Assembly: GCA_012845835.1 (NCBI GenBank)
Contig: JABAKD010000011.1
Coordinates: 12,594,324 to 12,658,323, forward strand
DNA from: Undaria pinnatifida
Lineage: Eukaryota > Sar > Phaeophyceae > Laminariales > Alariaceae
Direction: 5' to 3'
DNA length: 64,000 bases
The notes under the pieces are model-generated. The model was not told the DNA's origin. It did no database searches and saw nothing but the letters and a program-made list of their open reading frames with translations. Positions within the stretch are counted from its first letter, which is position 1, and the number at the start of each line of letters is the position of its first letter. Shown one piece after another: positions 54,678 to 64,000 of this stretch. The position numbers and the translations under genes were made by a program.

Positions 54678-54791
54678 CCCATCGTGAATCGGCACACCCC
54701 CGGGAACCGCTCAAACACCTGACGACATCTGTCAAGACTCTCGAGCGCACCCCTGATGTCGTTCTTGGCCATCTTCTCGAAGACGACAGTA
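54678..54791 (-). CDS. Candidate internal exon, 114 nt
   Basis: The exon lies between acceptor 'gattctgcag' and donor GTGAGT. It encodes TVVFEKMAKNDIRGALESLD followed by RCRQVFERFPGVCRFTMG. Composition and amphipathic pattern are protein-like, and both splice sites match consensus. Its phase (one base of a split codon first) could follow an exon ending with two bases, such as those at 986 or 61756, but no physical link is shown. Family unknown. Confidence 0.4.
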
Positions 54792-55224
54792 CTGCAGAAT
54801 CCGATGCGACGAGTAAATGCTTGATTAATTCATATATCCGCCCTCCAATCCGGACCGACACACGGAATTTTTTTTTTTCAAGGGCTTGTACCTTACAAGT
54901 GCAAAACCTGTGCAATAGATACCGCATGCATCATGTTTTTCTGGGACAACCACAGCACAAGGTAGCCGTAAGCGGTGAGGTGGTGACCTAGGTAGTGGCA
55001 CCTTTCAAAACCTGGACATCCGCGTGGCGAGCAAAGATCGACATTCGGCAAGCGCGTGCAACGCATGAGACTCACCTGTTTATCAGGATCCCGCCGATGC
55101 CCCCTCGAATGCTTGGCCTGAACTCCAGGTCATTGTCCCAGGAGAACATACATCATAGCACACATCACGAAACGACACCAAAGAGAGAAACATGGACATT
55201 GGTGCGCATCCTTTAGTTTCATCT

Positions 55225-55412
55225 GACATCAACTTCCCAGCTTTCAGAAACAAGGCGTGGTCTCAGGTGTCACCCCTCTCCCCTCCCCGGTACGTGCCTT
55301 CATTTTTACCACGAGCAAGATTCAGCATTTTCAATGCTAGTCGATGCTCATCAGATTTCGCTAGCTCACGCCCTCGTGCTATCCATGCGTCAATCTTTGC
55401 ACAACAAAGAGT
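55225..55412 (-). repeat. SINE2-related copy
   Basis: The reverse complement of the SINE2 body: 'gcgtggtctcaggtgtcacc', 'gtgccttcatttttaccacg', 'gattcagcattttcaatgct', 'gctagctcacgccctcgtgc'. The tRNA-like head is not preserved. Confidence 0.62.
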
Positions 55413-55420
55413 TCTTATGT

Positions 55421-56090
55421 AGAAGTACTATCGATAGCAAGAGTACGCACTGAGGGCGCACGAACAAGTCAATCGACCTTAGCAGCTACGAGGTCACCTA
55501 CTACAAGTAGATCACCGAGAACGCCGACTTAAACCTATTGGGGAGCGACTCGCACGTTGTAACAAAGCGCCCCTAAACCTTAGGCCCCAACCCTAGGCTT
55601 CATTGGCTTTCATTGGCCTTCATCTGCCCATGAGAACCATTATGGGACGTTGCCGTCGAGAGCACCATCGTCATGATCTGCGCACATACAGAACGGCCAT
55701 ATCCACGGGTGAACTCCCACCGCCACAAAAGCGAGAGAGTCATGTTAGCAGCAAACCTTCGGGCATAGGCTCTTAACCGTGAACGTACAAAACATACAAA
55801 AACGTATCGACCCAGGCTTCGGTAGGGGGGTCACCCTCAGGCCCTTTGTTTTCAGTCGCTCGGTGTCGCTCGCGCGAGTGATTCATTCCCCTCTTCCTTT
55901 CTCTGTGGTCCTTAGATTTCGTTTCGTTAAGTTCGCAATTTGAACCCGCACCAGGGTGGCACCCTATGCTGCGCGAAACGAAGGACTAAATGTGTTATTG
56001 TCCGTGAGATGCAGAATGAGTCGTGCGAGTGAATTTACCCTGTTAGTGAAATTGGGGATACCCCCCTACCGCAAGTTTGGTCTAAAATGT
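55421..56090. other. Unassigned, with CGAGTG/CACTCG motifs
   Basis: 'gtcgctcgcgcgagtgattc' (55865) and 'gtcgtgcgagtgaatttacc' (56010), followed by 'cccccctaccgcaag', resemble the motif units of 46-47 kb. No gene was found. Confidence 0.45.
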
Positions 56091-56898
56091 CACCTGTCCG
56101 CGGCATGTTGAAGTCGGTTAAAATCATGCGAGTAATCTTTGAGCATCGCCATAATCGTGTCTATGATGCCGTCGCTGGCCGAACCCTCCTTGAGCTCCCG
56201 CACGAGGGTGACGATAAATTCCGCGCTTGATTCCGGCGAAATATTAGCTTCTGCATCGTCTGCCGTTGAAACGTCAGCGGAAGTTCCGCCATCGCCCCCA
56301 AGACCGCGTGCTCTGATCCGGCTCTCGTTTACTTTTTTGTAGAGAGTATGCTCGAACGATTTCCAGGACTGCAGGATGTACTGGCAGATCTCGCCTTCGG
56401 TTGCTGCTTGGTTGATCTGTGTGGAGGCCACAGTGGAAGAGCGGCGGGCGCGGGGTGGGGAGGGGCGGCAAACATGCCGTGCATCTGGCTTCGGATGCGA
56501 CTTACTGCAACGACTGATCGTGACAACCGCATTGCATCCCCTATACCAAGAAGTCCTATTGCACGCGAACTTGTCCGGCCACCATGCTTGTCCTTTGCAG
56601 AGCTGTCTTACGGCTGTGGCACTGACCTCAAAGGCGGTACAGCGGTAATACCTTTCATAATACCAATATCCATGGTGATGGCTCGGTTGGGATAACATAA
56701 TTTGTCCACCAGCGCGAGACGTCGATGACATGTCTACACCCACCTGCAGTGCGATTACAGCTACTATACCACTTCTGGAGATCCACATACCTGCGGGACA
56801 GTTCGCTCCTGGTTGCAAAACGACTCCAGCTCCTCGCTGTCTACATTTCCAGTAAAAATCTTTAACATATCCCCGTGTCCCACAACTTCCGAAAGCCC
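56091..56898 (-). CDS. Hypothetical split gene, 3' end
   Basis: A 242-codon frame (56818-56090) ends at a stop at 56091. Its last part is clearly protein-like: EGEICQYILQSWKSFEHTLY, KKVNESRIRARGLGGDGG, DAEANISPESSAEFIVTLVR, GIIDTIMAMLKDYSHDFNRL. Upstream, a phase-0 exon candidate (56898-56791) sits between 'ttttccacag' and CAG|GTATGT and reads GLSEVVGHGDMLKIFTGNVD then SEELESFCNQERTVPQ. Joining it to the next in-frame acceptor (near 56744) would imply a very short intron, so the exact structure is unsettled. No domain was recognised; the acidic C-terminus suggests a soluble protein. Confidence 0.5.
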
Positions 56899-57099
56899 CT
56901 GTGGAAAATACGACGCACAGTCGCGGCGACGGAAGTTAGGAGCACTTCAACAGCAGCAGCATGCTGAACAGGTCCCGTTAACGGTGGAGCAACCAAAACG
57001 TTTGGAATTTGCGTACGCTGGAAGTGGTCATTGAAGCATTGCTCGGTTCCACGGCAAAAAGGCGCGTTGTTTCGAGACGTCAAAAAATAACGAAAACCG

Positions 57100-57714
57100 G
57101 GGGGAGGGGGGGGGGGGGGGGGGCTTGCAGTGCTGAGATGCACACGGCAGGCAGATGAGACTCCTCCCCTATTCATCGTTTTTTTTTTGGTCGTGGAGGG
57201 CATCATATCGCCGGTGTATGAGATCTGCATGGCCTGCAGATCACCTTGCCGGGCGGCAGCGAATTATCTGGGTACTCTATTAATAGCGCATGTTTTCCTC
57301 GGTGGATCTGGACTTTGTTGACCAATGCTGCTTAACGCTCCATGATTATATGTACATGTACTGTAGGATATAGATCGTCTACTACAGTAGATCGTGACAT
57401 GCCTTAATAATATGTGTGGAAGTCGTTGGTAGGAACGACGCCCTACTGCGTGGCGAATGCGTTGGACGCCATAATTGAACGGGAGCAACGGTCCATATCA
57501 ATGCCTACCAGGGGGACTTCGCCGCAGCGGGTTGCCGCTTGACTTGGCTCGGCGCATGCCCGTCATTATCGAGGATGCATGGCATGCAGTATACATGTAG
57601 GGTTAGACGAATATCGAGGACGTACATGTGACAGTACTGGCAAGGGGTGTACGTGTTGGCTTCAGATTAACAGCACTGCCAAGGGGCACATTAAAGGCAA
57701 ATGTGTTCGACTAA
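57100..57714. other. Unassigned region
   Basis: A G-run (57100-57122) and no recognisable gene. Confidence 0.4.
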
Positions 57715-58190
57715 AGAGATGTCAATTTGTTGAGACGAAGAAAAAAATACGCACAAAAAAAACTGATCGTAGAGGGAATCGAAACTGCGATCTTCCAAGC
57801 TGCGACGTTCCAACCATAACGAACGCATGCCAATAAGTCGAGACGTAGAAAAAAAAACACAAAAAGAAATATGGTAGAGGTAACCGCGACCTTCCAACCA
57901 AAACCAAGCCGCATCAGCATAGCAGTCATTTCAGCCACTCAACCTTTTCTATTTAATTCCAGGTATGTATGTATAACAAAGTACACAAAAATGCACACCA
58001 AAAACAATTACCGCATGGCGATTTGAAGCTGCGACCTTACACCCATAACGAACGCATATCAATTTGTTGAAACGTGGAACGTGAAACAAACCAAAACGTT
58101 CTTGGGGGTGATTCTAAACAACCACCTTCCAACCAACACTAATCAATATCAATCGGTTGAGTCACTCGACATTTTATGTGCACGTACGCT
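57715..58190 (-). repeat. Tandem array of degenerate tRNA-like units
   Basis: On the minus strand about five units of 85-145 bp repeat a tRNA-like plan: 'gagtgactcaaccgattgat' or 'tattggcatgcgttcgttat' in the box-A position, 'ggttggaaggt' or 'cagcttggaagatcgcag' in the middle, and a box-B-like 'gtttcgattcc' or 'ttagaatcacccc'. None folds into a complete cloverleaf with paired acceptor arms by eye, so these are tRNA-derived repeats rather than tRNA genes. Confidence 0.55.
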
Positions 58191-58900
58191 CGAACTGATG
58201 TACATTTCTATGACTGCGTCAGAAACTTGAAAGCAGGGCAGAAATTTTGTCCAAAAACCTACACTAGCACTCGCTCTCGGGACACGACGAGAGCACTGCC
58301 GGGGTCATCCCTGGCAGGGTGGGGAGGGCGAGCAAGCTGAGGCACGTCCAGGAAACCGCGCGGCGAGAGGTGGACCTCAGGTCGAGTTATCTCGAAGACC
58401 GCCCAAATCCTGGTCTAAATCGGAGCCTTCGGCTGATCTCGTGCAGCCTCCGGATAATCCTCTGTATTAGTGTAAACATAGCAGCGAAATGATCTACTTG
58501 GTTTGATCTGGGTCGGCGCCCTGCGTCCAATCCATACACTTCGTATATCAGATAGTAGTTTCGCGCAACACTAACATTTAACTAGTAGTAGGATTGGACG
58601 GAGTCCAACAAGTAATGAGGCCCCGCAACAGCCCATACATACGGATTCAACAGTCCGCGCAACTGGTACCAAATCGTGCAGCAATATACGACTCGCAAAC
58701 ATTGCTCACATATATATTTTGTTGACGCAGCTTACAAGCCCTATTCCATGGCAGTGCTCCTCGACAACCTGACAAACCCGTACGACCAGGTTGATAGCTA
58801 CTCGTGCCGGTGGCTGTTAGAATCGCCGAAAACCGGCGGGCTAAACGTGACCCCTATGCCGTAGCCGTTGTCGGCACGCAGTGATACGTCCTCAGCACGT
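58191..58900. other. Unassigned region
   Basis: No gene or repeat was recognised. Confidence 0.4.
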
Positions 58901-58931
58901 ACGATGCGTTCATTGTTCGCTGTATTCTCAC

Positions 58932-59012
58932 CGCCGGCAGGGCTTTGTCTTCTTTCTCCCCAAGGGCTCCCAGTACATCATTGGCTTGTCGCACGAACTC
59001 GCGGAAGGCGCC
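58932..59012 (-). CDS. Candidate internal exon, 81 nt
   Basis: Between acceptor 'tactcaacag' and donor GTGAGA lies a phase-0 exon reading GAFREFVRQANDVLGALGEK then EDKALPA. The borders and helical composition look genuine. No partner exon could be assigned. Confidence 0.35.
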
Positions 59013-59099
59013 CTGTTGAGTACCATGGCAGGGGAGATATGGTTGTAGGCGAAGCAGGAATGGATGGGTCAGCCACATTTCGCCGAACAAGCCATTCTA

Positions 59100-60060
59100 A
59101 AGCAAATAAATGCCATCGCTCAACACTCTTCTTGTCTGATAGACCATTGTACTTGTGCCAGTCTCTTCATACAAATTGGCCAAAACAATGTTATCTCAAA
59201 ACTGGTTCTCATTGACTATTACGGAGGACGACAGTATATAGGATCAAATATTGTTGGTAAAAAAGATGAAGATATAGGTTTTTGTGACCACCGTAGGTCC
59301 TATTTACTAGGGTCTCCCGTAATAATGTACATGTTAATAGTGAAAAAAATCCTCCCCCTAACGAGAAAGCGACCGACATGAAACTTGTCCTAACTAATAC
59401 GGGGAAACAGAAATTATTAGACCCGTTATACTCATGCAAGTGTAGGGTACGCTCTTTTTTCACTATAAAAACATAGCCTAAAATCAATATCTCAGTTTGA
59501 TATCAGACGGCTGATGTCGTATGCGCGGCGTACATTTTTACACCAAAGCTTGAACACAGGGGGCAACATACAAAAGGAGTAATCGGTCCGACGCTAGTAA
59601 GCGGGGTGCCCATGAGCAATTTATACGATAGCAGCATCCCGAGGACCACTCGGCACGTAAGGCGAGGTATCTCTAGAGCCACCATAACAACTGTAGCCAC
59701 CACAACGATTACAGCCACCATAGCGAGGGTGGAGGGTAGCGAGAGCAGCATGCGCACTTACTGACGAGGCGAAATCCTCAACACCATCAGAGAACCATCA
59801 TTGTGCATTTACACCGCCGCATCATTGTAACTTGAACATCACAGAACCGCTGTACACAGGCACTACAGGACCATCGTGCTCGGTGGGGGCATTATATTGG
59901 CATAATCCAAGTAGGCACAGCGGAACGACCATCGCATTAACCGGATATTGACACGTCCGCACGTAAGGGCCTAAACAGTAAACAACCCTACCTTCTGTAT
60001 ACTATTAATAACAACAAATTCATTACAAATATTAAACTGATGTATTATTTCCAAAAATAA
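59100..60060. other. Unassigned region
   Basis: AT-rich sequence without recognisable coding or repeat structure. Confidence 0.4.
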
Positions 60061-60451
60061 CAGAGTTTTCTGAAAAATGGGAACGGAGCCTAAAATGAGA
60101 ACGGACGGTTTTTTTTAGAAAGCAAACCAATTATGTACAACTAAAAAAAAAAAAAATGACAGTCCTGTGGGGCTGTACAGCAGCCTTCGAATGAGCTGTC
60201 GCTCAGGCTGGAGGTCCTCGGCATCGCCTCGGTAGCCAGCATCTAGAGAAATCACCATAGAGCCAGCGTATATCGCTTTTTGCGCCCACCCGAAGGCATG
60301 AGATGGAGCATGACCGTTCTGACGAGCTCCTCTCACAGGGCTGGCCAAGAGGTTTTGCAGGATCATTTCGGTTCTCTGATACACCACATGGTTCTGGAGA
60401 TAACGCTTGGTTCTCATTTTAGGCTCCGTTCCCATTTTTCAGAAAACTCTG
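60061..60451. mobile_element. MITE with perfect 42-bp terminal inverted repeats
   Basis: The left end (60061-60102, CAGAGTTTTCTGAAAAATGG...) and right end (60410-60451) are identical over 42 bases in inverted orientation. The flanks are 'aataa' and 'ttaaa', consistent with a TA-containing target, but the duplication length is not settled. A minus-strand open frame (ILQNLLASPVRGARQNGHAP, AIYAGSMVISLDAGYRGDAE) runs through almost the whole element and may be a relic of the parent transposase. Perfect ends suggest recent movement. Confidence 0.85.
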
Positions 60452-60931
60452 TTAAATGTCACATTTATCCCCTCGAAATAATGTATAGTTTCCAGGCACA
60501 TTTTGGGCTGCCCCCCCCCCCCCCCCGCCCCCAATAATATACTTGTGCCAAAACCGTCAGATTTATCCCCTCGAAAGGATTTATAGCTTACATGCACAAG
60601 TTGCCCCTTCCCCCCCCCCCCCCCCCCCCCGCCCCCCTCCAAACCCGCTCGCTTTTGATCAAAACCAGGCCCCCGCTTTCGCTTCACAGCTGTCAGATTT
60701 TGTCCCCTTCAGAAACGGGTTTTATAGTTTCCGCGCACAGACTGAATAAAATCATCCTGTTGACCCTGATAGCTACACTGTAGCTGTAAGGGGAGTCGCC
60801 GACCTATATCCTTAATGAGGACACACAACTCGTAATGCGCGCGATCGGAGTATCACACACAGCTTGCAAAGATGAGTTTCGACGAAATCTTCGATCTCAC
60901 AGCTGGAGTGTATTTTAATTTTTATAAAATA
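60452..60931 (-). mobile_element. FB1 arm, partial
   Basis: A reverse arm: internal 'tcagatttatcccctcgaaa' modules (two), C-runs, 'cgctcgcttttgatcaaaac', 'acagctgtcagattttgtcc', 'ccttaatgaggacacacaac' and the end 'gtgtattttaatttttataa'. Part of the module between the C-run and 'cagctgtcag' is deleted near 60680. The MITE at 60061-60451 abuts its inner side. Confidence 0.88.
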
Positions 60932-61755
60932 TGGCAAACGCAATACAAAGTACACTCTTTGGACATCTTCACAATTGAAGAAACAAAAATCATAATTGGT
61001 TGCACGCGTTAGGGCCATTTTTATCCACGTCCTTCAATCTCACTCTTGCCATATCTTCAACATACGAGAGTTTTGGCTTTCAGCGCTGTACCAGTATAAA
61101 ACTGCGCCATTCGGGGTGACCGTTTGCTGCAAAACGTTATTCTGACGATTCGTGACAAGGCAACACCTAAGATAGCAATGTTGGCGTGCAAGCGCCAATT
61201 CCGAATTTACGCGCGGCCTGTTCTCGCCTGGTCTCCACAGAAGTCGCTCATGTACGCCAGAATTGCCCACGCCCTGCGAGATACAAACGAAAATCGGCTA
61301 GGAAAGTTGATATTTGCAATCATGACCGCATTCGGGACACGCTGTGTTTCCGCTCTCTTGATATTTGCAATGCGTGACCACTGATACGGGGATAGATCTG
61401 GATCAACCAGTCCGGTGGGCGTGGGTGAATAAAACAGAGATAGATCTCAAACATAACAAGGGACTCCTCTATTAATAGGTACCGGGTATTATTTTGTATC
61501 CACCGACAGAACATGACAGACTCCAATGATCGGGAACAATAGTGATGTCATGCTGTACGCCCTAAATATACATGGTTTTCATAATCTCACGGGTCGGCTT
61601 GGGTGAGGTCGACAAATCACGAGTTTCACCGGGCGGATCGGGTCAACACGAACCGACCCGGCGAGCGATGTTTGACCCGACCAGTAAACAACCCTAGCGA
61701 ACCCAAATAACGAGGAGCAAAACTAGTGGTGGGGCGGGCGATGCTGAAGACGCAC
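60932..61755. other. Unassigned region downstream of gene copy B
   Basis: Further exons of the transcription-factor-like gene were expected here but none was recognised. 'cgggtcggtt', 'cgacccggcgag' and 'gacccgacc' words are clustered at 61590-61690. Confidence 0.35.
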
Positions 61756-62283
61756 CTTGCCACGTCAGCGTTCGGTGAACCCGAAACGTTTGCCAATGCG
61801 TCCCTTGCCAGACGAATGTACTCCGACACCTGTTACAGCAAACATATCTTGGCATTAGTGGCGATGGAGGGATCTACTGAGGGTAAATACCTCCTTTGAT
61901 TTGTGCGATTTGTCTCTCCTCTAGCTAAGACTAGACAGGGTGGTCGCGTGGGCTTTGCCTGGTCGCCCTAACTGCATGCAGGTTCGTACCATCCGCCACT
62001 ATAGAAGAACAGAATACTGCCGAAAGCTTCCCCGTCATGATAGCCTCTCGGCCAAAAAGCAACGGTTACCCGGTAACTCACTGATTCGATCGGACTCCCC
62101 CTGACCAGTGACCCGAGAGCGACCGCGCTCCAGAACACGCAAGTGGAAGGGTTCACACCAGAGGGTTTGCTACCCGCCAGTAGGACGGAGTCGAACTTCT
62201 CTGTTGCCGAGAAGTCTCCGGAGTATGAATAGCCCATGGCCGCCGCGCCAGAAAACATGCTCACCATGGTTTCACGGATGTCG
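61756..62283 (-). CDS. Split gene resembling fungal-type transcription factor middle region (copy B, partial)
   Basis: Two exons match copy A. The exon 62283-62082 starts after CATCAG, carries DIRETMVSMFSGAAAMGYS and STCVFWSAVALGSLVRG, and ends TCA|GTGAGT. The exon 61829-61756 starts after TAACAG, reads VSEYIRLARDALANVSGS then NADVAR, and ends AAG|GTGCGT. Exon phases equal those of copy A (986-1954) and the second exon is again 74 nt. The substitutions are mostly conservative (K/R, D/E, I/V), as expected if both copies were under protein-level constraint. No upstream exon like 2522-2629 was found before the FB1 arm at 63478. Function is inferred only. Confidence 0.68.
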
Positions 62284-62369
62284 CTGATGAAGCGAAACGT
62301 GCATTGGGAGCAAGAGTGGACAAGGTTTTGAACGACACGCCGTGGTACACGATACACGTTACACGTGAC

Positions 62370-63470
62370 ACGTTACACTGTTGTTATCACGTGGAGTACA
62401 CACACGATTTGTGTCATACCAATACCCTAGCAAAGTTTTCGTTAAACTGAATCCTGCTACTATTTTCACAAGTACGTACGCCTGGACAATTTTTGTTGAA
62501 AGGAACTGCTCTACCTGTTCGGCTATTTCAATCACGCATATCAAGCAGCCCAAAGATAGCTACACATCACCAACCGCTCAGCTATAGTTCGTAGAAATAA
62601 TAAAATATCATCAGACTGTAAAATTTGTATGGTATAATAGCTCGATTACGTATCCTCCGTTGTCTCTGGGGCAACCCCATTGCCACGCACCTCAACAGCT
62701 ATTGAGTCCTTCTACATCCGGGAAACCAGTGATGATACTCTAAATTGGACCATAAGATGATCAGAAGGGGGCGACCGTACGTGATGCGTGCCCACATCGC
62801 TCGTTGTTTACAAAAATCATCTGCGTAGAGCTAATTTGGGGGTAGATCGTCCGCTTCCGAGTGTATTGCGTGTCATGCGTGTCGGTTCATTTCCCAAGTG
62901 TGGTACCCTCCTCCGTGGACAAGTTCACTACATCGTTGTCCATGTACTCGAAGTATCAGGTAGCAACGTGGAAGGGAGGGCGCCCTGGAGGCAGAACGCA
63001 AAGTTTGAATCGATGGAACTATTTGTTGGGCTACTTCAGGCATCCCAACTGCATCGAAGGAACCATTTGTTGGGCTTCTCCAGGCATCCCAACAGCATCA
63101 GTACCATACCATGACTCTCAGACGTAGTTTTTTTTCTCCCCAAGGGTGTGTTGCACACCTCAAACAACACAGGCAGGCTACATATAGCCTCTATCCACAG
63201 CCTTAGACATAAAATAAACAACACAAGCTGTCGACCACCGGTTGTTTGTCTCTGACCGTGACACTCTAGCGAAACGGGTGGACCACCGGAGCAGTTGCAT
63301 AATATTAACCGTGATACTCTCCACGTAAACACCTTGGCGTTGAAAGGAACTAGGGGCCCGTTCAAACGAGGAAAAAAAACAGGAAATAAAACGAAAAGCA
63401 GAATTAAAGAATAGCCGAGTTTCATTGGTTATATAGCAGAAACTTGCAGTAGAGGTCCCGATACAGTGTA
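62370..63470. other. Unassigned region upstream of gene copy B
   Basis: A short tandem repeat occurs at 63023-63100 ('ttgttgggctacttcaggca', 'ttgttgggcttctccaggca', each followed by 'tcccaac' and 'gcatc'). No exon matching copy A exon 1 was seen. Confidence 0.4.
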
Positions 63471-63477
63471 GAAAAAA

Positions 63478-64000
63478 AAAAAAACACTCCAGCTGTGAGA
63501 TCGAAAATTTCGTCGAAACTCATCTTTGCCAGCTGTATGTGATACTCCGATCGCGCGTATTACTGGGTGTGTGTCCTCATTAAGGATATAGGTCAGCGAC
63601 TCCCCTTCCTTGGGACTACAGTGTAGCTTGTACCAGAGTCAACAGGGTGATGTTAGTCAGTCTGCGCGCGGAAACTATAAAACCACTTTTTGAGGGGGAC
63701 AAAGTCTGACAGCTGTGGAAGGAAATGCATCAGTTTATCAAGTGTATCCTGTAAGTCGTACAACCGGTGAGGGGAGGGCGGAGTCTTTAAGGGCGTGGGG
63801 GCCGGAGTTTGAACAAGAAGGGGCGGGGGGGCGGGGGGGGGGGGACGGGCGGGGTAACTCAATCTGTGCGCGGAGACTATAAATCCTTTAAGGGGACAAT
63901 CTGACGATTGATTGTGGAAGGCATGCATCAGTTTATCATATACATCCTATCAGTCGTACAATCAGTGTGGAGAGGGCGGAGTATTCGAAGGGGTGTCGGG
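63478..64000 (+). mobile_element. FB1 arm running off the window
   Basis: A forward arm begins 'aaaaaaacactccagctgtg'. It shows the internal module twice, about 202 bp apart: 'ggaaactataaaaccact..ggaaggaaatgcatcagtttatc' near 63670 and 'ggagactataaatccttt..ggaaggcatgcatcagtttatc' near 63872. A GGGCGG-rich run separates them. This is the clearest evidence that FB1 arms contain tandem modules. Confidence 0.88.

Overview
The window is repeat-dominated nuclear DNA of a eukaryote. No bacterial operons, rRNA genes or canonical tRNA genes were seen. Host-like coding sequence is broken into short exons with GT..AG borders. Nearly everything else is transposable-element debris: a non-LTR retrotransposon family (AP endonuclease plus reverse transcriptase), a Copia LTR retrotransposon, pogo/Tc1-like DNA transposons with TA target duplications, Harbinger-like MITEs with 3-bp TNA target duplications, tRNA-derived SINE-like repeats, and a very abundant foldback (inverted-repeat) family called FB1 here. 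The style of the LINE and Copia proteins, and a split gene resembling the middle region of fungal-type transcription factors, point to a stramenopile, most likely a brown alga. That is inference from remembered family style, not a database result.

Layout. 0.6-2.6 kb: exons of a transcription-factor-like gene (minus strand) with FB1 arms in its introns. 3.25-4.2 kb: a complete FB1 palindrome. 4.2-4.8 kb: a second foldback-type repeat (FB2) with an (AAC)n tract and its flank. 4.9-11.3 kb: one LINE (minus strand), interrupted by a pogo-like element at 6725-8180 and an FB1 element at 9000-10367. 12.1-13.1 kb: a second pogo-like element beside a LINE fragment. 13.5-14.3 kb: Harbinger-like MITE copy 1. 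16.5-19.0 kb: a nested FB1 foldback of about 2 kb and derivatives. 19.3-20.9 kb: SINEs and the FB2 palindrome. 23.5-24.2 kb: more FB1.

25.2-36.7 kb: a plus-strand LINE copy in three pieces. They are separated by a CCGCGG-rich minisatellite plus 3.5 kb of unknown DNA, and by a 6.2-kb Copia element with two 267-bp LTRs. 37-43 kb: more SINE, FB1 and FB2 copies and a 41-bp minisatellite. 43.7-56 kb: mostly anonymous sequence with trinucleotide tracts, tandem duplications, repeat pairs and Harbinger-like copy 2 (51112-51923). 56-59 kb: a hypothetical split gene and a tRNA-like array. 60.06-60.45 kb: a compact MITE with perfect 42-bp inverted ends. 61.7-62.3 kb: a second copy of the transcription-factor-like gene. 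The window ends inside another FB1 arm.

Several insertions could be dated relative to one another because the interrupted sequence reads through when the insert is removed: pogo into LINE, FB1 into LINE, Copia into LINE, the MITE into FB1, and the SINE dimer into the FB2 flank. No active autonomous element is evident. The LINE ORF is frameshifted and the Copia reverse transcriptase has lost its YVDD motif. Exon boundaries come from reading frames and splice-site consensus only.
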